Of a stretch of DNA of 64,000 nucleotides, positions 44,116 to 56,214 are shown piece after piece. Within the stretch, counting starts at the first letter, position 1; each line of letters begins with the position of its first letter. Below the pieces are notes generated by a model. The model was not told where the DNA came from. It did no database searches and worked only from the letters and a program-made list of their open reading frames with translations. The stretch is from Aotearoamyces nothofagi (taxonomy: Eukaryota; Ascomycota; Leotiomycetes; Leotiales; Tympanidaceae), in contig JADDTR010000002.1 in NCBI GenBank assembly GCA_015345905.1, positions 1,463,734 to 1,527,733 on the forward strand, given 5' to 3'. Made by a program: the position numbers and the translations under genes.

Positions 44116-46257
44116 ATGGTGTCTGCGATTGCACTTGTAGCTATCGCAGTGCCGTTGTATATTGCATATGGCATTAATTCTGGCTTTAAGAAACACATTG
44201 GAGCAGCTAAGCAGTCTGGACTTCCATATGTGGTCACACGTCAGTATCTACGTCCTTGAGAAGAAACTGCGGATTTGCTGACTATATATCGCAGCCATCA
44301 GTCTATATAATCCCTTCTGGCTCATTACACATAAATTTTGGCTTCCATTATTACGAAAGTTACCAAAGGCATGGACGGAGAACTGGATAGAGTGCGTTAT
44401 CAACCCTTCAAGAACCTGGCATCCTGCTTCTACGATAGCCTGCCGATTCTGACTAGAGTCTGTAGCAGTTGCTAATCTGATCGTAGTTTTATGACGCCCG
44501 ACTGGACTTACGAATTACTTTACGAACCATTTCAGAAGCTTGGAGATACTTTCATGACGGTATCCTATAACCAAACAATAGTTTGGGTTACGTCGGCAGA
44601 GGCTATCCACCAAATAATCCAGCGACGCGATGCTTTCCCAAAACCCCTCGCATCATATAAAGTTCTTGAAATATACGGCCGAAGCATATTAAGTACAGAG
44701 GGGACGGATTGGAAACAGCATCGCAAGGTCACGGCTCCCGCTTTCAACGAACAGAACAACGTTTTGGTGTTCAGGGAATCAATTGCACAAGCTCAGGGAA
44801 TGCTAAGAAAATGGACAGCAGCAAGAAATACCACCATTAAAGAGGTCCCTAGGGATTCTATGCGTGTGACACTACATATAATTAGTAGGATAGGATTTGG
44901 TGTACGGTTATTGTGGCCTGGAGAGGAACAAAGCGGGAAAGATAAACTCTCCGGCGCCAATATAAGCAGCAACGAACCAACCGAAGGCCACTCGATGAGT
45001 TTCGAGCATGCTCTTACTGCCCTTCTGGATAATCTGATTTGGGTCCTCATATTCCCCGGCTGGCTTCTGAGTAAGTTTACGTCTTCAAAACTTGAAGCCA
45101 CATTCTGACAGTCCATAGAGTGTCTACCTCTTAACAGTGCAAAAGTAGCCTATGATGCTTTCATAAACTGGGGTCAATATATGAACGAGTTGTTTGCGGA
45201 AAAAGCCATTCAAGCAAGTACAGGCGAGAAAGGCGAAGGAATGGATATTATGGGCACTCTCGTTAGGAGTGCCTATGGAGGTGTAAATTCTGGACGAAAG
45301 ATGGGATCTTCTGGTGAAGGTGACAAAGACAAAGCTGGTAAGAATTGCATGTCAGATTCTGACATACTAGGCAATGCTTTTGTGATCATCGTCGCAGGCC
45401 ATGAAACAACAGCGAACTCAGTTCACTTTGCCCTAATGGAACTTGCCATGAATGCTGGCTCTCAGCGACGACTGCAAGATGACATCATTTCCATATTTGG
45501 AGATACTGAGCCCGAGACTTGGGACTATGAGACGAGTATAAACACTTTGCTCAGTAGTATGGTCGGAGCTGTGCTAAATGAAGAGCTGCGTATACTGCCA
45601 CCCGTGATCAACATTCCAAAGTCTGTACGGAGGGATCAGGACGAATCAATAGTCATTAACGGCAAGAATATTGTCTTGCCAAAGGGATCACATATCAATC
45701 TAAATGTCATTGGTATCCAACGAAGCCCCAAATATTGGCCTAGTCAGGGCCCGTCTAAGGTTGATAAGCAAGCAGACGATCTCAATGACTTTATTCCAGA
45801 GAGGTGGCTGGTCAAAAATCGTGCAAGCAGGCCCGATGCCAATCAAACAGATACCCTTAACGATTCTGAAGAAGAGGATTTTGGTAGTTACTCAGGCAAA
45901 GACACCGCAGCCCAATTCTTTCGTCCAACTAAAGGAGCATACCTCCCCTTCTCAGAAGGCGCTCGCTCTTGTCTCGGCCGGAGATTGGCGCAGGTGGAAA
46001 TCATGGCAGTGCTTTCGGTCATCTTTCAAAAATACTCTATCGAGCTGGCTGTTGATGAATGGGCTAGTGATGATGAGGTTGCAAATATGTCTGCACAACA
46101 GAAGAAGGTTTTGTATAAGAAAGCTACAATGGCAGCTAAGCTGACTCTGCGTGGAGCATCTTCACTGCTTACTTTGAAATTACATGGTAGTCCGGGCTTT
46201 ATCCCTGTTAGGATCGTCGAAAAAGGCAATGAGAGGTTTATGAACCTATTGGATTAG
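44116..46257 (+). CDS. Cytochrome P450 monooxygenase
   Basis: Four exons (44116-44239, 44295-44391, 44487-45070, 45119-46257) join in frame to 647 residues, longer than the usual 500-530. An N-terminal anchor (AIALVAIAVPLYIAYG) places it in the ER membrane. P450 landmarks are all present: WKQHRKVTAPAFNEQN in helix C, the I-helix AGHETTANSVHFAL, the ExxR motif as EELR, and the haem-binding FSEGARSCLGRRLAQVE with its axial cysteine. The additional length comes from hydrophilic segments after helix F/G (GGVNSGRKMGSSGEGDKDK) and before the haem loop (RPDANQTDTLNDSEEEDFG). The substrate is unknown. No backbone enzyme for secondary metabolism adjoins it. Confidence 0.92.
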
Positions 46258-47088
46258 CATTGCATCTAAATGGAGTCGCTTATTGGGGTCCTTGATTGTT
46301 AACAATATCTTGCTGTATCTTGTGCATAAAAAGGTTTGTTGGATTTGGCGGGCAGGAGTTCAAACTGATTGATTTGGGTAGCCAAGGATGTCTATAGGAG
46401 ATCCTGTGTGTAGCAATATGATAATAGGGACATAGGATAAGTGGACTATACTCAATGGACTTTTAAGCTACCGTACTACCCTACCTACACTTGTGGCGTA
46501 GTCATGATGGCTAATAGCTTTCTGCAGTCTAGACCAACTAATAAGGTAGGCCCCAGGCAACGCAATATAGAATAGAGAAAATAGAGATAGGATGGGTACT
46601 CGGGCAATGGCTATAAATTAAATATGAAGGCTCTGGCTAGATTTTATAATTTTCTATTATCCAACTCTCTATAGCTTGGTGTCCCTGACATCCGCTCCCA
46701 ACAATAGCTTTGTTTACTTTAGAGACCTTGACTTCTGAGAATAACCAACAAACTGGCAATATCGCTGTAATTGTAGGGAAAAGGTCCACTTCTAATGACT
46801 AGAGATTATGTCTAATTCAAACTAGCATTCCTGTGATCGTCACAGGTAACCGTTTGCATTATCATCACGTGGTTGCTGGAACGCGTTGTTCGACTAGCGC
46901 CCGGTGATTGTTGACATGGCAGCCGCCTTCAAAACATCTCGACATCCCAGCCCCCCCACATTATCAACAATCATTTCTCATCCACAACTTCTGTCTTCAT
47001 CGACGTTGATACCCTTATATAAGCTTAAATTGTAACCATTGCAATCGCAGAGCTTACGCGATTATAAAAATTAACTATCTCGACTGCA
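46258..47088. other. Intergenic region
   Basis: The 3' side of the P450 and the upstream region of the membrane protein gene. No gene or notable repeat is seen. Confidence 0.45.
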
Positions 47089-48286
47089 ATGTCCTCATCA
47101 TCGTGGCTGCAAAAGCAGCGTAAAGGCGATCTTGTCGAGCTCGCTGGAGGCTTCGGTATCAAGGAGTAAGACATTTTCCCATTCCTTTGCCGAAACTCCT
47201 CAACTACAATGCTGCGCTTTGCTGACGGATTGCTCGGATAGTGTGGAAAACTTAAAGAAGAGTGATCTCGAAATCACGCTCGACGAGTACTTGACCAAAC
47301 ACCCTCAGCTATCCAGCAACACGCGCTATGCACCTTTCTACAAGAGACGCTCAGCGGCCGACGGCCCTGGATCGCCAGTGAAGAAGGAAGCTTCATCTTT
47401 TGCTTCGGACGCAGAGAAGACTGTCAAGTCAGTAAAGCGCCGAGTCACAAAGGCTGCGGAAGATCTTAGCCATGCTGTCAACAACGCCCTTACGTGAGTA
47501 GACAATACCGACTGATCTTATATGCGACGCGTGTATACCTGGAAACTTACTGACAAACTATATAGCGATGATTCGGAAGTTGAGCCAGCTACCACGCGTG
47601 CCCGCTCAGCCATTGCGCGGACACCTCGCGCGCGCGCTTTGTCCTTTGCTAGCCACGTGCCTCTTCCACCGTCTCCAAGTGTGGTCGCGGATGCCATTGA
47701 TCGCCGCGCGGCAGTGATTAGAAGGAAGGTTTCAAATGCATATGATCAGTCTGGTGTTGTTGAGACTGCGCAAGTTGTGCGTGAGAGCCTAAGCACGGTC
47801 GTTAGTGTTGAGGCGCTCATCATTGCGTTTGAGACGTTCTTCCTCCGCAAGGAGCTCCTGGCTGACCGCTATGCTTTCACAATCCCAGCGGTCAAGCTCT
47901 TACATAGCTCGGCCCATCAAGTCAAGGTCCCTGACCTTTTCCTGCTCTTGACCACCTCGTTCTGGTGTCCAGCAACGCTATGGGCCATCACAAGCTTCAT
48001 CATCCCCTTATTCGCTGCTTACTTCTTCAACCTTACAAGCAAGCCAAGAGCTGGAAGAAGTCACGCCACGCACTTCCAATATTCGTTTGACCCATTGACA
48101 TTCAACATTGCCAAGGCACTATTGACATATGTCATCTACGTCCAAGATTACACCTTCGGGGGTCTCGTCGATCTTGGAAATGTCGCAAGGATCAACTCAG
48201 CCTTGTATGGAGGACCACAGAGTGTCCTTGTTGGCACTGCCATCGGCATCATCGTAACATTCTACGAAGCCATCATCAAGAAATGA
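47089..48286 (+). CDS. Conserved fungal membrane protein with N-terminal SAP/HeH-like motif
   Basis: Three exons (47089-47165, 47242-47493, 47566-48286) join in frame to 349 residues. The N-terminus WLQKQRKGDLVELAGGFGIK followed by LKKSDLEITLDEYLTKHPQL has the helix-turn-helix spacing of SAP/HeH-type motifs found in nucleic-acid-binding and inner-nuclear-membrane proteins; this is a resemblance, not a proven match. A basic Ser/Arg linker follows. The C-terminal half has several hydrophobic segments (ATLWAITSFIIPLFAAYFF; SVLVGTAIGIIVTFYEAII). I recall uncharacterised fungal homologues but no assigned function. A nuclear-envelope location would fit the layout and is inference. Confidence 0.78.
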
Positions 48287-49847
48287 GAAGTTATGTTGAG
48301 CCATGCTTGATACAAACCGGAAGAGGAAGAAGACATCGTGGGGTTTATAGTTATTTTACCATCTCCTAATATTGCACCTTTGTAGTTCTCTCCTTTTCTT
48401 TCGCTTGGATTGTCGGTGACGAATGGATGAATAGCCAATCAGCGGCAGCTTGGACCGACCGGACTGAGAAGGGCCCCATACATCTTCCACCCTGTATCTG
48501 GGCGTCCATCTCCCGGCCAGATGGTCTTCTCTATCATGGTCAAGGCGTTGAGGCGTGCTCTACAATCAATACGATACCTTTGGTTTAACGTGTATATGGC
48601 CAAGGCTACGTTTTCTTTGGGCAGAGAGGCTGGTGATGGGCGGGATTTTGTGTATATGATTAGTGGTTTTGCAAATGCTTTTGTTGTGGGTTTAGGAAAT
48701 AAAATTTGATTGACTTTTTAATCTTTGCTATACTGCGAATCTCCTTTATTGGCGGCGTGAGACCGGGCGAAGATAATGAATCATATTTGCGTATAACTGT
48801 CAGTTCCGGGATGAAAGCAGCGATATCCCCTCAGTTACCGGTAACGCTGGGTGAGCAGTAGGAACCTCAAGCACTTACTTAAGTGGCGAATGCAGGAGTC
48901 TTTAACAACTTCCATGTATTTTATTGTGCTTGTACATATATTTAACACTAGTCTTGCCCTATTCATTACAGCATTCGCCGCAACAGACTGTGAGCTTATA
49001 AAAAGAGAGACCTTTGTAAGAGACAATGGATGAACGAGGATGCAATAGGGGGTGTTAAGACCAGAGCATTTGCTTGCTAGAGTATCTTTCGGTGTTCGCT
49101 GCTGTCTTGTAGGGCTGACTGCGTCGAATTGCGAGAAGGACGATTGTAAGCTCGGCCCATGATCCCAAGTCAATACACTAACATATCTGGACGTATTGCA
49201 TATCTCAGTCACGTAGGCAAGTCATAGTCGTCATGGAACATTCGTCGTGATGAGTAATTGGCCTCATGGGATGGCATAGAACTGAAAGTACCGAAGCTTC
49301 TTAGCCATTGGATTTGATACTCGATAAAGGAGTTATCGCGCTGTGCAGTACTGTACCCCGCCCGCACTCCGCATACTGGGGCAATTTAGGCTAATATTCG
49401 AGAACTCTGGGGTGCGTACGCCTGGATAGTGACCGAGGCATCTCGAACGGCGAGGGTAGGCCGGGAAATCTGACGGGGGTGGATTGGGAATATAATTATG
49501 TCGACAGGTGGCACCGGGATTTCCGAATACCTCCTCTTCAAACAATGCGTGAACAATACCGCGGCGAGAAGTTGCGGTGCAGGGCTGTTAAAACAGTGCG
49601 GGTGGATGGCAATGATGAGGATATCCGGAGGGAGCACACTGCAGTACCGTACGACATTGTACGACACTTATGATAATGTTTAGGTCTCGTCCAGCCTCTG
49701 TACTCTGTAGCCATGCTCACCTCCAGCACCTCCACGTGACTGCATACGCAATCAACCAGTTGACACTGGCAACAACTGCCGCATAGCGCCAATAATAATA
49801 TACGGAATTGTGCTCTGAAGTCTGAAAAGGAAAGAAGCGATACAGCA
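48287..49847. other. 1.6 kb intergenic region
   Basis: No gene is supported. Frames near 48,520-48,710 and 48,850-49,210 lack family features. The last part is the monooxygenase promoter. Confidence 0.45.
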
Positions 49848-51616
49848 ATGGCCCATTTAGAAATCATCATCGTCGGAGCTGGTTTAAGTGGCATTGCCAC
49901 ATCGATCGCATGCACCCTTTCAGGCCATTCAGTGACGGTCCTCGAAGCCGCAAGAGAACTGGCCGAGGTATGTTGAACCCCCAACCAGTCACTCCATCTC
50001 GAATCTCCAAATAACTGACATGCAAAAACATTCAGGTCGGTGCTGGACTCCAAATCACACCAAACTCTTCGCGCCTCCTTCAATCATGGGGACTTCCCGA
50101 CACTCTATGGAGTGCGGCCGCGGAGCCAACGTACTTGGCGGTGCACCGATATTCGGACGGGAAGATACTCGCTATGGAGAAGGACTTCGACAAGAAAATG
50201 CGAGCCAGGTACGGGGCGCCGTTCCTCGATTTGCACCGTGTGGATCTGCAGCGCGCTCTCTATGACCGCGCTGTTGCTTTGGGCGTGGCTTTCAAGCTGG
50301 GCGAAAAGGCCCAATCGGTTGAGTTTGACATGCCAGAAGTCATCACTGCGTCTGGGTCGAGGTATCGGGCTGAGCTTGTCGTAGCTGCAGATGGCCTGTG
50401 GTCTCGGTGCCGCGACTGCTTTTTGGCGACAAAGGACCAGCCGCTCCCGACTGGCGATCTTGCATACAGGGTCGTTCTCACGCTGGATGAGATAAAAGAC
50501 CCCGAGCTGCGCGAATGGGTCAGCAAGCCGTCGGTGCACTTTTGGATCGGGCCCGGGGCCCACGCTGTTGGCTACTCCCTAAGGGCGGGTAAGATGTACA
50601 ACCTCGTTCTGCTTGTTCCCGACGATCTCCCCCCTGGTGTCAGCCGTCAGCCTGGGTCTGTAGAGGAAATGAAGGCTCTTTTCAAGGGCTGGGATCCCAT
50701 GTACGTCGAGCTTCTCTCTCCATCCCTTCACCTGCTCCAACACCAATTGACAGTTTCCGGAAGCCTGGAAAAGTTTCTGAATATAGTAACGCAAGTCGAT
50801 AAATGGAAATTAATGCACCGTGAGAGTTCTCTAGACTACTTGTAACCACAGACCCTGACACATATACAGGTCCCGAATTGGCATCATGGATCAACGAAAA
50901 ATCCACCTTTGCGTTTGTGTACGGAGTCCCCTCCTGCACCAAGTGGACGAGTCTAGTTGGCTAACGTTCGGGAAGCGGAGACGCGTGCCATCCCATGCTG
51001 CCCTATCTCGCACAGGGTGCTAACTCGGCCATCGAGGACGGCGCCGTTCTCGGATATCTCCTGGGCAAGATGCAGACCAGAGAACAGCTTCCGCAGGCGC
51101 TTAAGCTGTATCAGCGGCTGCGGAAAGCCCGCGGCGAGGCCGTGGTGAGAGAAACATTCGAGCAGGTAAGGAGCCAGATATTCGATCATCGTATACATCT
51201 CATCAGAGGCCGTGCTGATTAGATGCCCGCGCTCCAGCGAAGGTCTTTCCATATGCCAAACGGTCCTGAGCAGGAAGCCAGGGACGATCTGTTCCTGTCA
51301 CAACTCCAAAGCGGTCCCACGCTACACGCCTTCCCGAGTCGATGGTACGGCTACCCCCAGATTCTGGTTCAGCTCTGAGCTGCCCTCGGCTGCTCTTCAT
51401 CTGCGACTGTACTAACAATCTTAACTTAGGACATGCCCGCAGGTCCAGCCGTGGCTGTACGGCTACAATGTGCAAAACGAAGTCGAGGCGGCTCTTAAGG
51501 AGACACCGTTTACGGAAGTCCATATGCCGAATGGAGTGCGTGTAAAGGAAGACTACCAGGAAGAGGCGACAGGAGAGAAAGCACCTATGGAGTTCACTCT
51601 GCAGCAGAAACTATAG
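49848..51616 (+). CDS. FAD-dependent aromatic monooxygenase (salicylate-hydroxylase-like)
   Basis: Seven exons (49848-49967, 50036-50700, 50764-50819, 50870-50918, 50976-51165, 51238-51344, 51430-51616) join in frame to 457 residues. The group A flavin monooxygenase motifs are in place: EIIIVGAGLSGIATSIA for ADP binding at the start, VVAADGLWSRCRD (DG motif) near residue 170, and GDACHPMLPYLAQGANSAIE (GD motif) near residue 298. The end VQPWLYGYNVQNEVEAAL is typical of fungal salicylate-hydroxylase-like proteins. It should hydroxylate an aromatic acid or polyketide using NAD(P)H and oxygen. The acceptors at 50763 and 51237 were chosen because they restore GWDPILEKF and RRSFHMPNGPEQEA. It is convergent with the Zn2Cys6 gene. 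Confidence 0.88.
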
Positions 51617-51981
51617 CAGTTTGTATATACTGCTGTGGTAGAAGTATTTCCCTCAATGCCAATTCAGTTCTTTGGAGGGTAGCATATATGCTTGCCATAT
51701 TACTCTTGGACTGAGATCTATATTTCTAGATAAATAACAATCAATACTTCGCAGAACAGAGAGCCTATGTCTATAGCAAGGCGTGGAAGTTCCCCACGAG
51801 ACCCCACCGACCAGCATAGTGAGTGAGAGTCTAACATACAACTTCAAGGCCTTATTGGCAATTCAAATGGCAATGTCCCACTACATCTGTAAAATATAAG
51901 CCTCAAGATATTTAGATCAGCGTCACTTAGGTAGCACCCTCCACTCCTTGGGGACACATTTCGAAACAAGCTTATATGCAT
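51617..51981. other. Convergent intergenic region
   Basis: This is the short spacer between the 3' ends of the monooxygenase and the Zn2Cys6 regulator. Nothing is recognised. Confidence 0.45.
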
Positions 51982-54660
51982 TCAAAGACCCTCACCACCG
52001 AACAAATCCGCCGACGCGCCAAAATCAGCAAACGACGGATGGCTCTCGTCCAAATCGCCGAAGTCAAAGGGAAAGTTGATATCGAAGCCCCCATCCATCA
52101 GGTTGAGCGGGCCCCAGTTATGGTTGAAAGGGCGCGGCGCATCACGCTCCGTGGCATCCCGGGATCGCTGCTGAGCCTCGTTGGAGCTATTCCGCGCGTG
52201 CGCCAGCGCGCGCTGCATCATCTTGGCCGTCTTCTTCGCCACGACGCACTCGTCCATGGTCTCGAGGATGTCGACGGCCATCTCGACCAGCGCAAAGAGG
52301 GGCGGTTTTTCTGCCGCGCAGGCTTCTTGCGTAATGTAGACTAGGATGATCGACACTGCGAATAGTGTATATGTTGTGTTGTAGAACCTAGAGGTTCCGT
52401 TAACGCATGCGTTCACCTGAGGGTGCTAGATAGCGCGAAAGGTGGGCGTACCAGGTGCGAAAAAAATCTTGATAGCGGTAGGTCTCGTAAATGATCTCGA
52501 TCGTCTGCTTGGCAGAGTCAAGGCATTTCTGGATCCCGTTGTTTAACATCGTTATCGGGAGACGTTCCTTCGCGGCCGATGATGTGAGAAATGAGGCGAA
52601 TAGAAGCATCCTGATGTTATGGTATCCTTAAGGTTTCAGCATAGCTACTCAGAATAAACTACATGCCAGGACTTACTTATGGACAAAACTAATCGCTGCT
52701 TCTTCATATACTGGACGTCTCTCACATTCTTCAAGGATCGAAAGCTTGCAAATGTCCGCGAGGGCTGGATACTGGGCGGGAGATTGTCCGCCCACCTATC
52801 TAAACTCTGCTCGATCTCATTTGCCAACTCCAGGCTTCTCTGGACGGATGAAGCGGACAGATAGATCCCAAGACAGATCTTGCGTGTGATTCTAGACAAG
52901 TCAATCATTTGCTTGATTATCGCACAGAAAGGGGGCTCCAGCATCACAGGATTTGTTTCCGGATTTGTTTCCTCGTCCTGGATTTGTGGCATTCTACGGT
53001 TGTGGTAGAGATCTGATCCGAGTGTATCAGGTCGTCCCATTGCAAAGCTCATTTCTCTGTGATGTATCAGCATTTGCAAGCTGGGGCATGTGCTATCGAA
53101 GGGCACCGTACGTTTCTAAAGAGTATAGGCCCCTAAGAAAGATAATATTAGCTCCACCTTTGAAATAATCGTCCTTCGTCAAAGGTATTATAAGAGACGC
53201 ACCACCAAGTTCTAGATTCTGCTTTCAACAAGGAAATTCCTTTCCCATTTTCTGTGGGAGGCTCTCGATTGATACCCATAGCCAAAGCAGTACGTACAGC
53301 AAGCCCAACATACATATAAGACCCTAAAGGTATAAGTTTCCGAAGGAATGCCTGAGAGCTACAGAGTTCACGTACCATGTGGGTTGAGTTCGTTTTGGCA
53401 TACTTTTGCCTACTAAATCAGCTACATGAAGCCCTGCAGATGGACGTTCCTTACCAGAAAGATGAAGCATTGTACCATCTCGAGGTCTGTAGTCGTGCTT
53501 AATTCTCTGCTGAGATCACGCGCTTTGTTGAAGAATCTCCTGCTCCATTCCATATTTCCAATACTATCTGCTGACTCTTTGTCTCGTATACCTACCAAAG
53601 CACCAAGAGACAGAATACTATAGTACAGAGCCACGAAGCTCCGGCTCTGTGTACCGGAATCACTAAATTTGAGGTCGGCACAACTTGCCATGAATTCAGC
53701 CTTGTCGAGGATAGGATGGATATAATGCAGAGTGGAAAAGAACGAGTCAATATATCCTTGGCACTGATGATAATTGGCTCTGGGGTTGCTGTTAGATGCA
53801 TCCAGACCGGATGTGGATGATGCTGGCCCTGGGGAGAATATTGGATTGTGGAGAATAGACACAAGGGATCCGCTATCCTCATTTGACTCTTGGAGCACCA
53901 CAGTGCTATCGGTGGTCATCTGTACTTGACAGAGAAGTGCCATAGAAGATGAACTGCCATAAAACTCTACATTCTTGGTGTGCCGATTGAACCCAGTTAC
54001 CTCTTTTGAAGTGCTTGCGGCCGAGCGAGACCCAGAATCAATATCCAGTGGGTCAAACTCGGCGATATGATTAATAGGGAGATTTTGGGAGTGCTGTAAA
54101 ATTGGAGATGCTCGCATACCCATCTGATGTTGCATGTGAGTATCTATTTGAGGCTCCTCGTGGGCTGTGGCCGTTGCGTTGGGTGCCGGCACATCGTCAT
54201 TTGAACTCAGGCGCGATGGCGTAGATAGCTCTTGGACCTGCCTCTCCAGTTGTTTTACATATCTAGAAGTACCATATCAGCTTCTGTCGACAAACATACG
54301 CATTAGAAAGGGTCATGCTAACTCGGCTGAGTAGAACATTCTTTTCGACCTGTCCGAATGCCTGTAGACGCATTCTACACTCCGATCTGAGCGACGAAAA
54401 AGACAAGATTAGCACGCCTGACCAAGGGGATTTTTGTACGTGGACTTTACACTTGGCGACTGACTTTTGCAATAGGTGCATGGATACAACTCGTCGCATT
54501 TGTTCTTCTTCATCCGACATAGCTCGCACGCTCGAGCGGCACGTGGCCGACGAGGCGCTTTCGTATTTTGATTCTTTACTTGTTGTTCCATGGCTGCCTC
54601 ACTGGGGGAACTCACAGTAGATTTCGGTTTAATTATGAGGGATGAGGAGCGAGGAAGCAT
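51982..54660 (-). CDS. Zn2Cys6 transcription factor with fungal_trans domain
   Basis: Nine exons (54660-54465, 54386-54323, 54262-53455, 53409-53376, 53323-53203, 53132-53112, 53056-52677, 52626-52452, 52387-51982) join in frame to 734 residues. The zinc cluster, split by intron 1, reads CELCRMKKNKCDELYPCTYC then NRSVECVYR, with all six cysteines; a short coiled coil (YVKQLERQVQEL) follows. The regulatory domain shows YIDSFFSTLHYIHPILDKAE, YMYVGLAVRTALAMGINREP, WWGLYSLE, FAMGRPDTLGSDLYHNR, RMLLFASFLTSS and IYETYRYQDFFRTW. The C-terminus is acidic and Phe-rich (FDINFPFDFGDLDE), a plausible activation domain. ATG 54591 is an alternative start. It is a candidate regulator of the surrounding 50-59 kb cluster. 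Confidence 0.9.
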
Positions 54661-55193
54661 TCAAGGTCGTGCTCTGTGGCGACGAAGTTCCCGGGCCTGT
54701 GGAGTATCCAAGCAGCGGGTGAGAAATGCGGGGTTGCGGAGTTGTTGGGGTTTGTGTGTTTAGTTGGCCATAGGCATATTGTCGACGTCAATGGGTGCGC
54801 AGAGGTATGCACTGATTTTTAAAATATCTTGAGTCTTGCGATGAATGTCTTGGGGTGAGTGTCTTGGGGTGAGTGTCTTGGAATGAGTGCCATTAATTCA
54901 TATCCATCTAGAAAGAAAGAAATACACCATAAGTCATTTCCAACAGCACATCGCTACCAGCTCGTTATCATCTACCATGTCATCTACCATGTCATCCCAA
55001 ATGCAAGTGTAATTGCAGCGTTGGCTTAGAGACTTGCATAAAAAGGTCTTCTTAACAAAGAGAGAATATTATCTTTGAGTATTCAGGCACTCCACTGACT
55101 CCAGCACTCGTGGCTTCTTTTCGTTGAATTTGACATATCTAGTACCCCGATAAATAAGATCAATAGCCTGCAACTTCTCAATCATCAATATAT
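54661..55193. other. Upstream region of the Zn2Cys6 gene with short tandem repeats
   Basis: A 14-bp unit TGTCTTGGGGTGAG occurs three times in tandem at 54846-54887, the last copy with two changes. A 12-bp unit TCATCTACCATG occurs twice at 54968-54991. These could be regulator binding sites or simple slippage. No gene is supported. Confidence 0.55.
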
Positions 55194-55427
55194 CTAGGAC
55201 ACCTCTTCTCGTGTAGTCTTTGAGGTCTCAAGTGCAGATTCCACATGATTCTTCACCATATTTCCCATTGATAGATTAGTTCTCCAGCCAAGCTGATATG
55301 GAATTTGAGGCTCGTCTTCATTTTCGGCCGGTGCAGCTATGCCGTGTGCGTGATAAGGAGGGGGGCTTGTGACAGGATATGTCTCGTAGTGTGAGATGCT
55401 TGCTTTAGACTCATCTGTGATCTCCAT
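55194..55427 (-). pseudogene. 5' fragment resembling an MFS transporter N-terminus
   Basis: A 77-codon frame begins MEITDESKASISHYETYP, then PPPYHAHG, DEPQIPYQLGWRTNLSMGNM, and ends without any hydrophobic segment. The acidic leader followed by PYxLGWRT is how several fungal MFS efflux transporters begin just before helix 1, but here the helices are missing and nothing downstream on this strand continues the similarity. It could be a relic cut after its first exon or an independent small protein. Confidence in the family is low. Confidence 0.35.
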
Positions 55428-56214
55428 GATGATTAGTACTAGGTGTTTGCATTCAACTTCTGTTGAGGCTCTGTTAAAGATATTAAAACTATGACTTCCT
55501 ATCGGGGATAGGAGAGCGTCAGAAGGGCCTCTTGGCAGGCTCTATATAGATAACTAATTGCTTTCATCTCCGCAATATTCCCTCTGGGCGCTGAACTCTA
55601 CCCCCGCGTTTTAACCCAGCCACCAAGGCTCAGATGCCTCTAATCTGGGGTTGTCAAGCCATCTGGAATATCCAAAAATCCCTGTAATCCATCCTCGTCA
55701 AATCACCACAAGATCTACGACCTATCACCGGACCTCTCAATATACAGCTCCAAAAGCTAATAGGGCTGTTCCATCCAATAGTAATTATTCTTATTGTCAC
55801 CAACATCGACTCCTAACCTCTAGCCTCGAGAATTATACACCACTACAAGCATTCGTAATTCGTGGCCTTGGCGTTGACAGCACAGCTCTGTCCACCTCTT
55901 CTATATCACGAATGCAATCAATAAAACGGCCTTCCAACCCTTTCCCTTCTCCAGTAGCCAGATAAACACAGGTCCATGCCGACAACCCAATTTATCGCTG
56001 GCTGAGCAATACTTCAACAAGCAAGTGAGGGCGGTAAGAAGGCGATGGACCAAATTTGCGGAGCAATAACATCGCGCTGTACTGTACTTGTACATCCGGG
56101 ACTTCATTCGGCATATCCGATTCTCCAGATAGATTTAAAATCGGTCCGCTACAGCAATGTGCTTTAATTGCATATTAATTATCCTATAATCAGTGTCCAA
56201 AATAGACTTTAAAA
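55428..56214. other. Intergenic region
   Basis: Upstream of the scytalone-dehydratase-like gene. A frame near 55,650-55,965 has no family features. No repeat of note. Confidence 0.4.
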
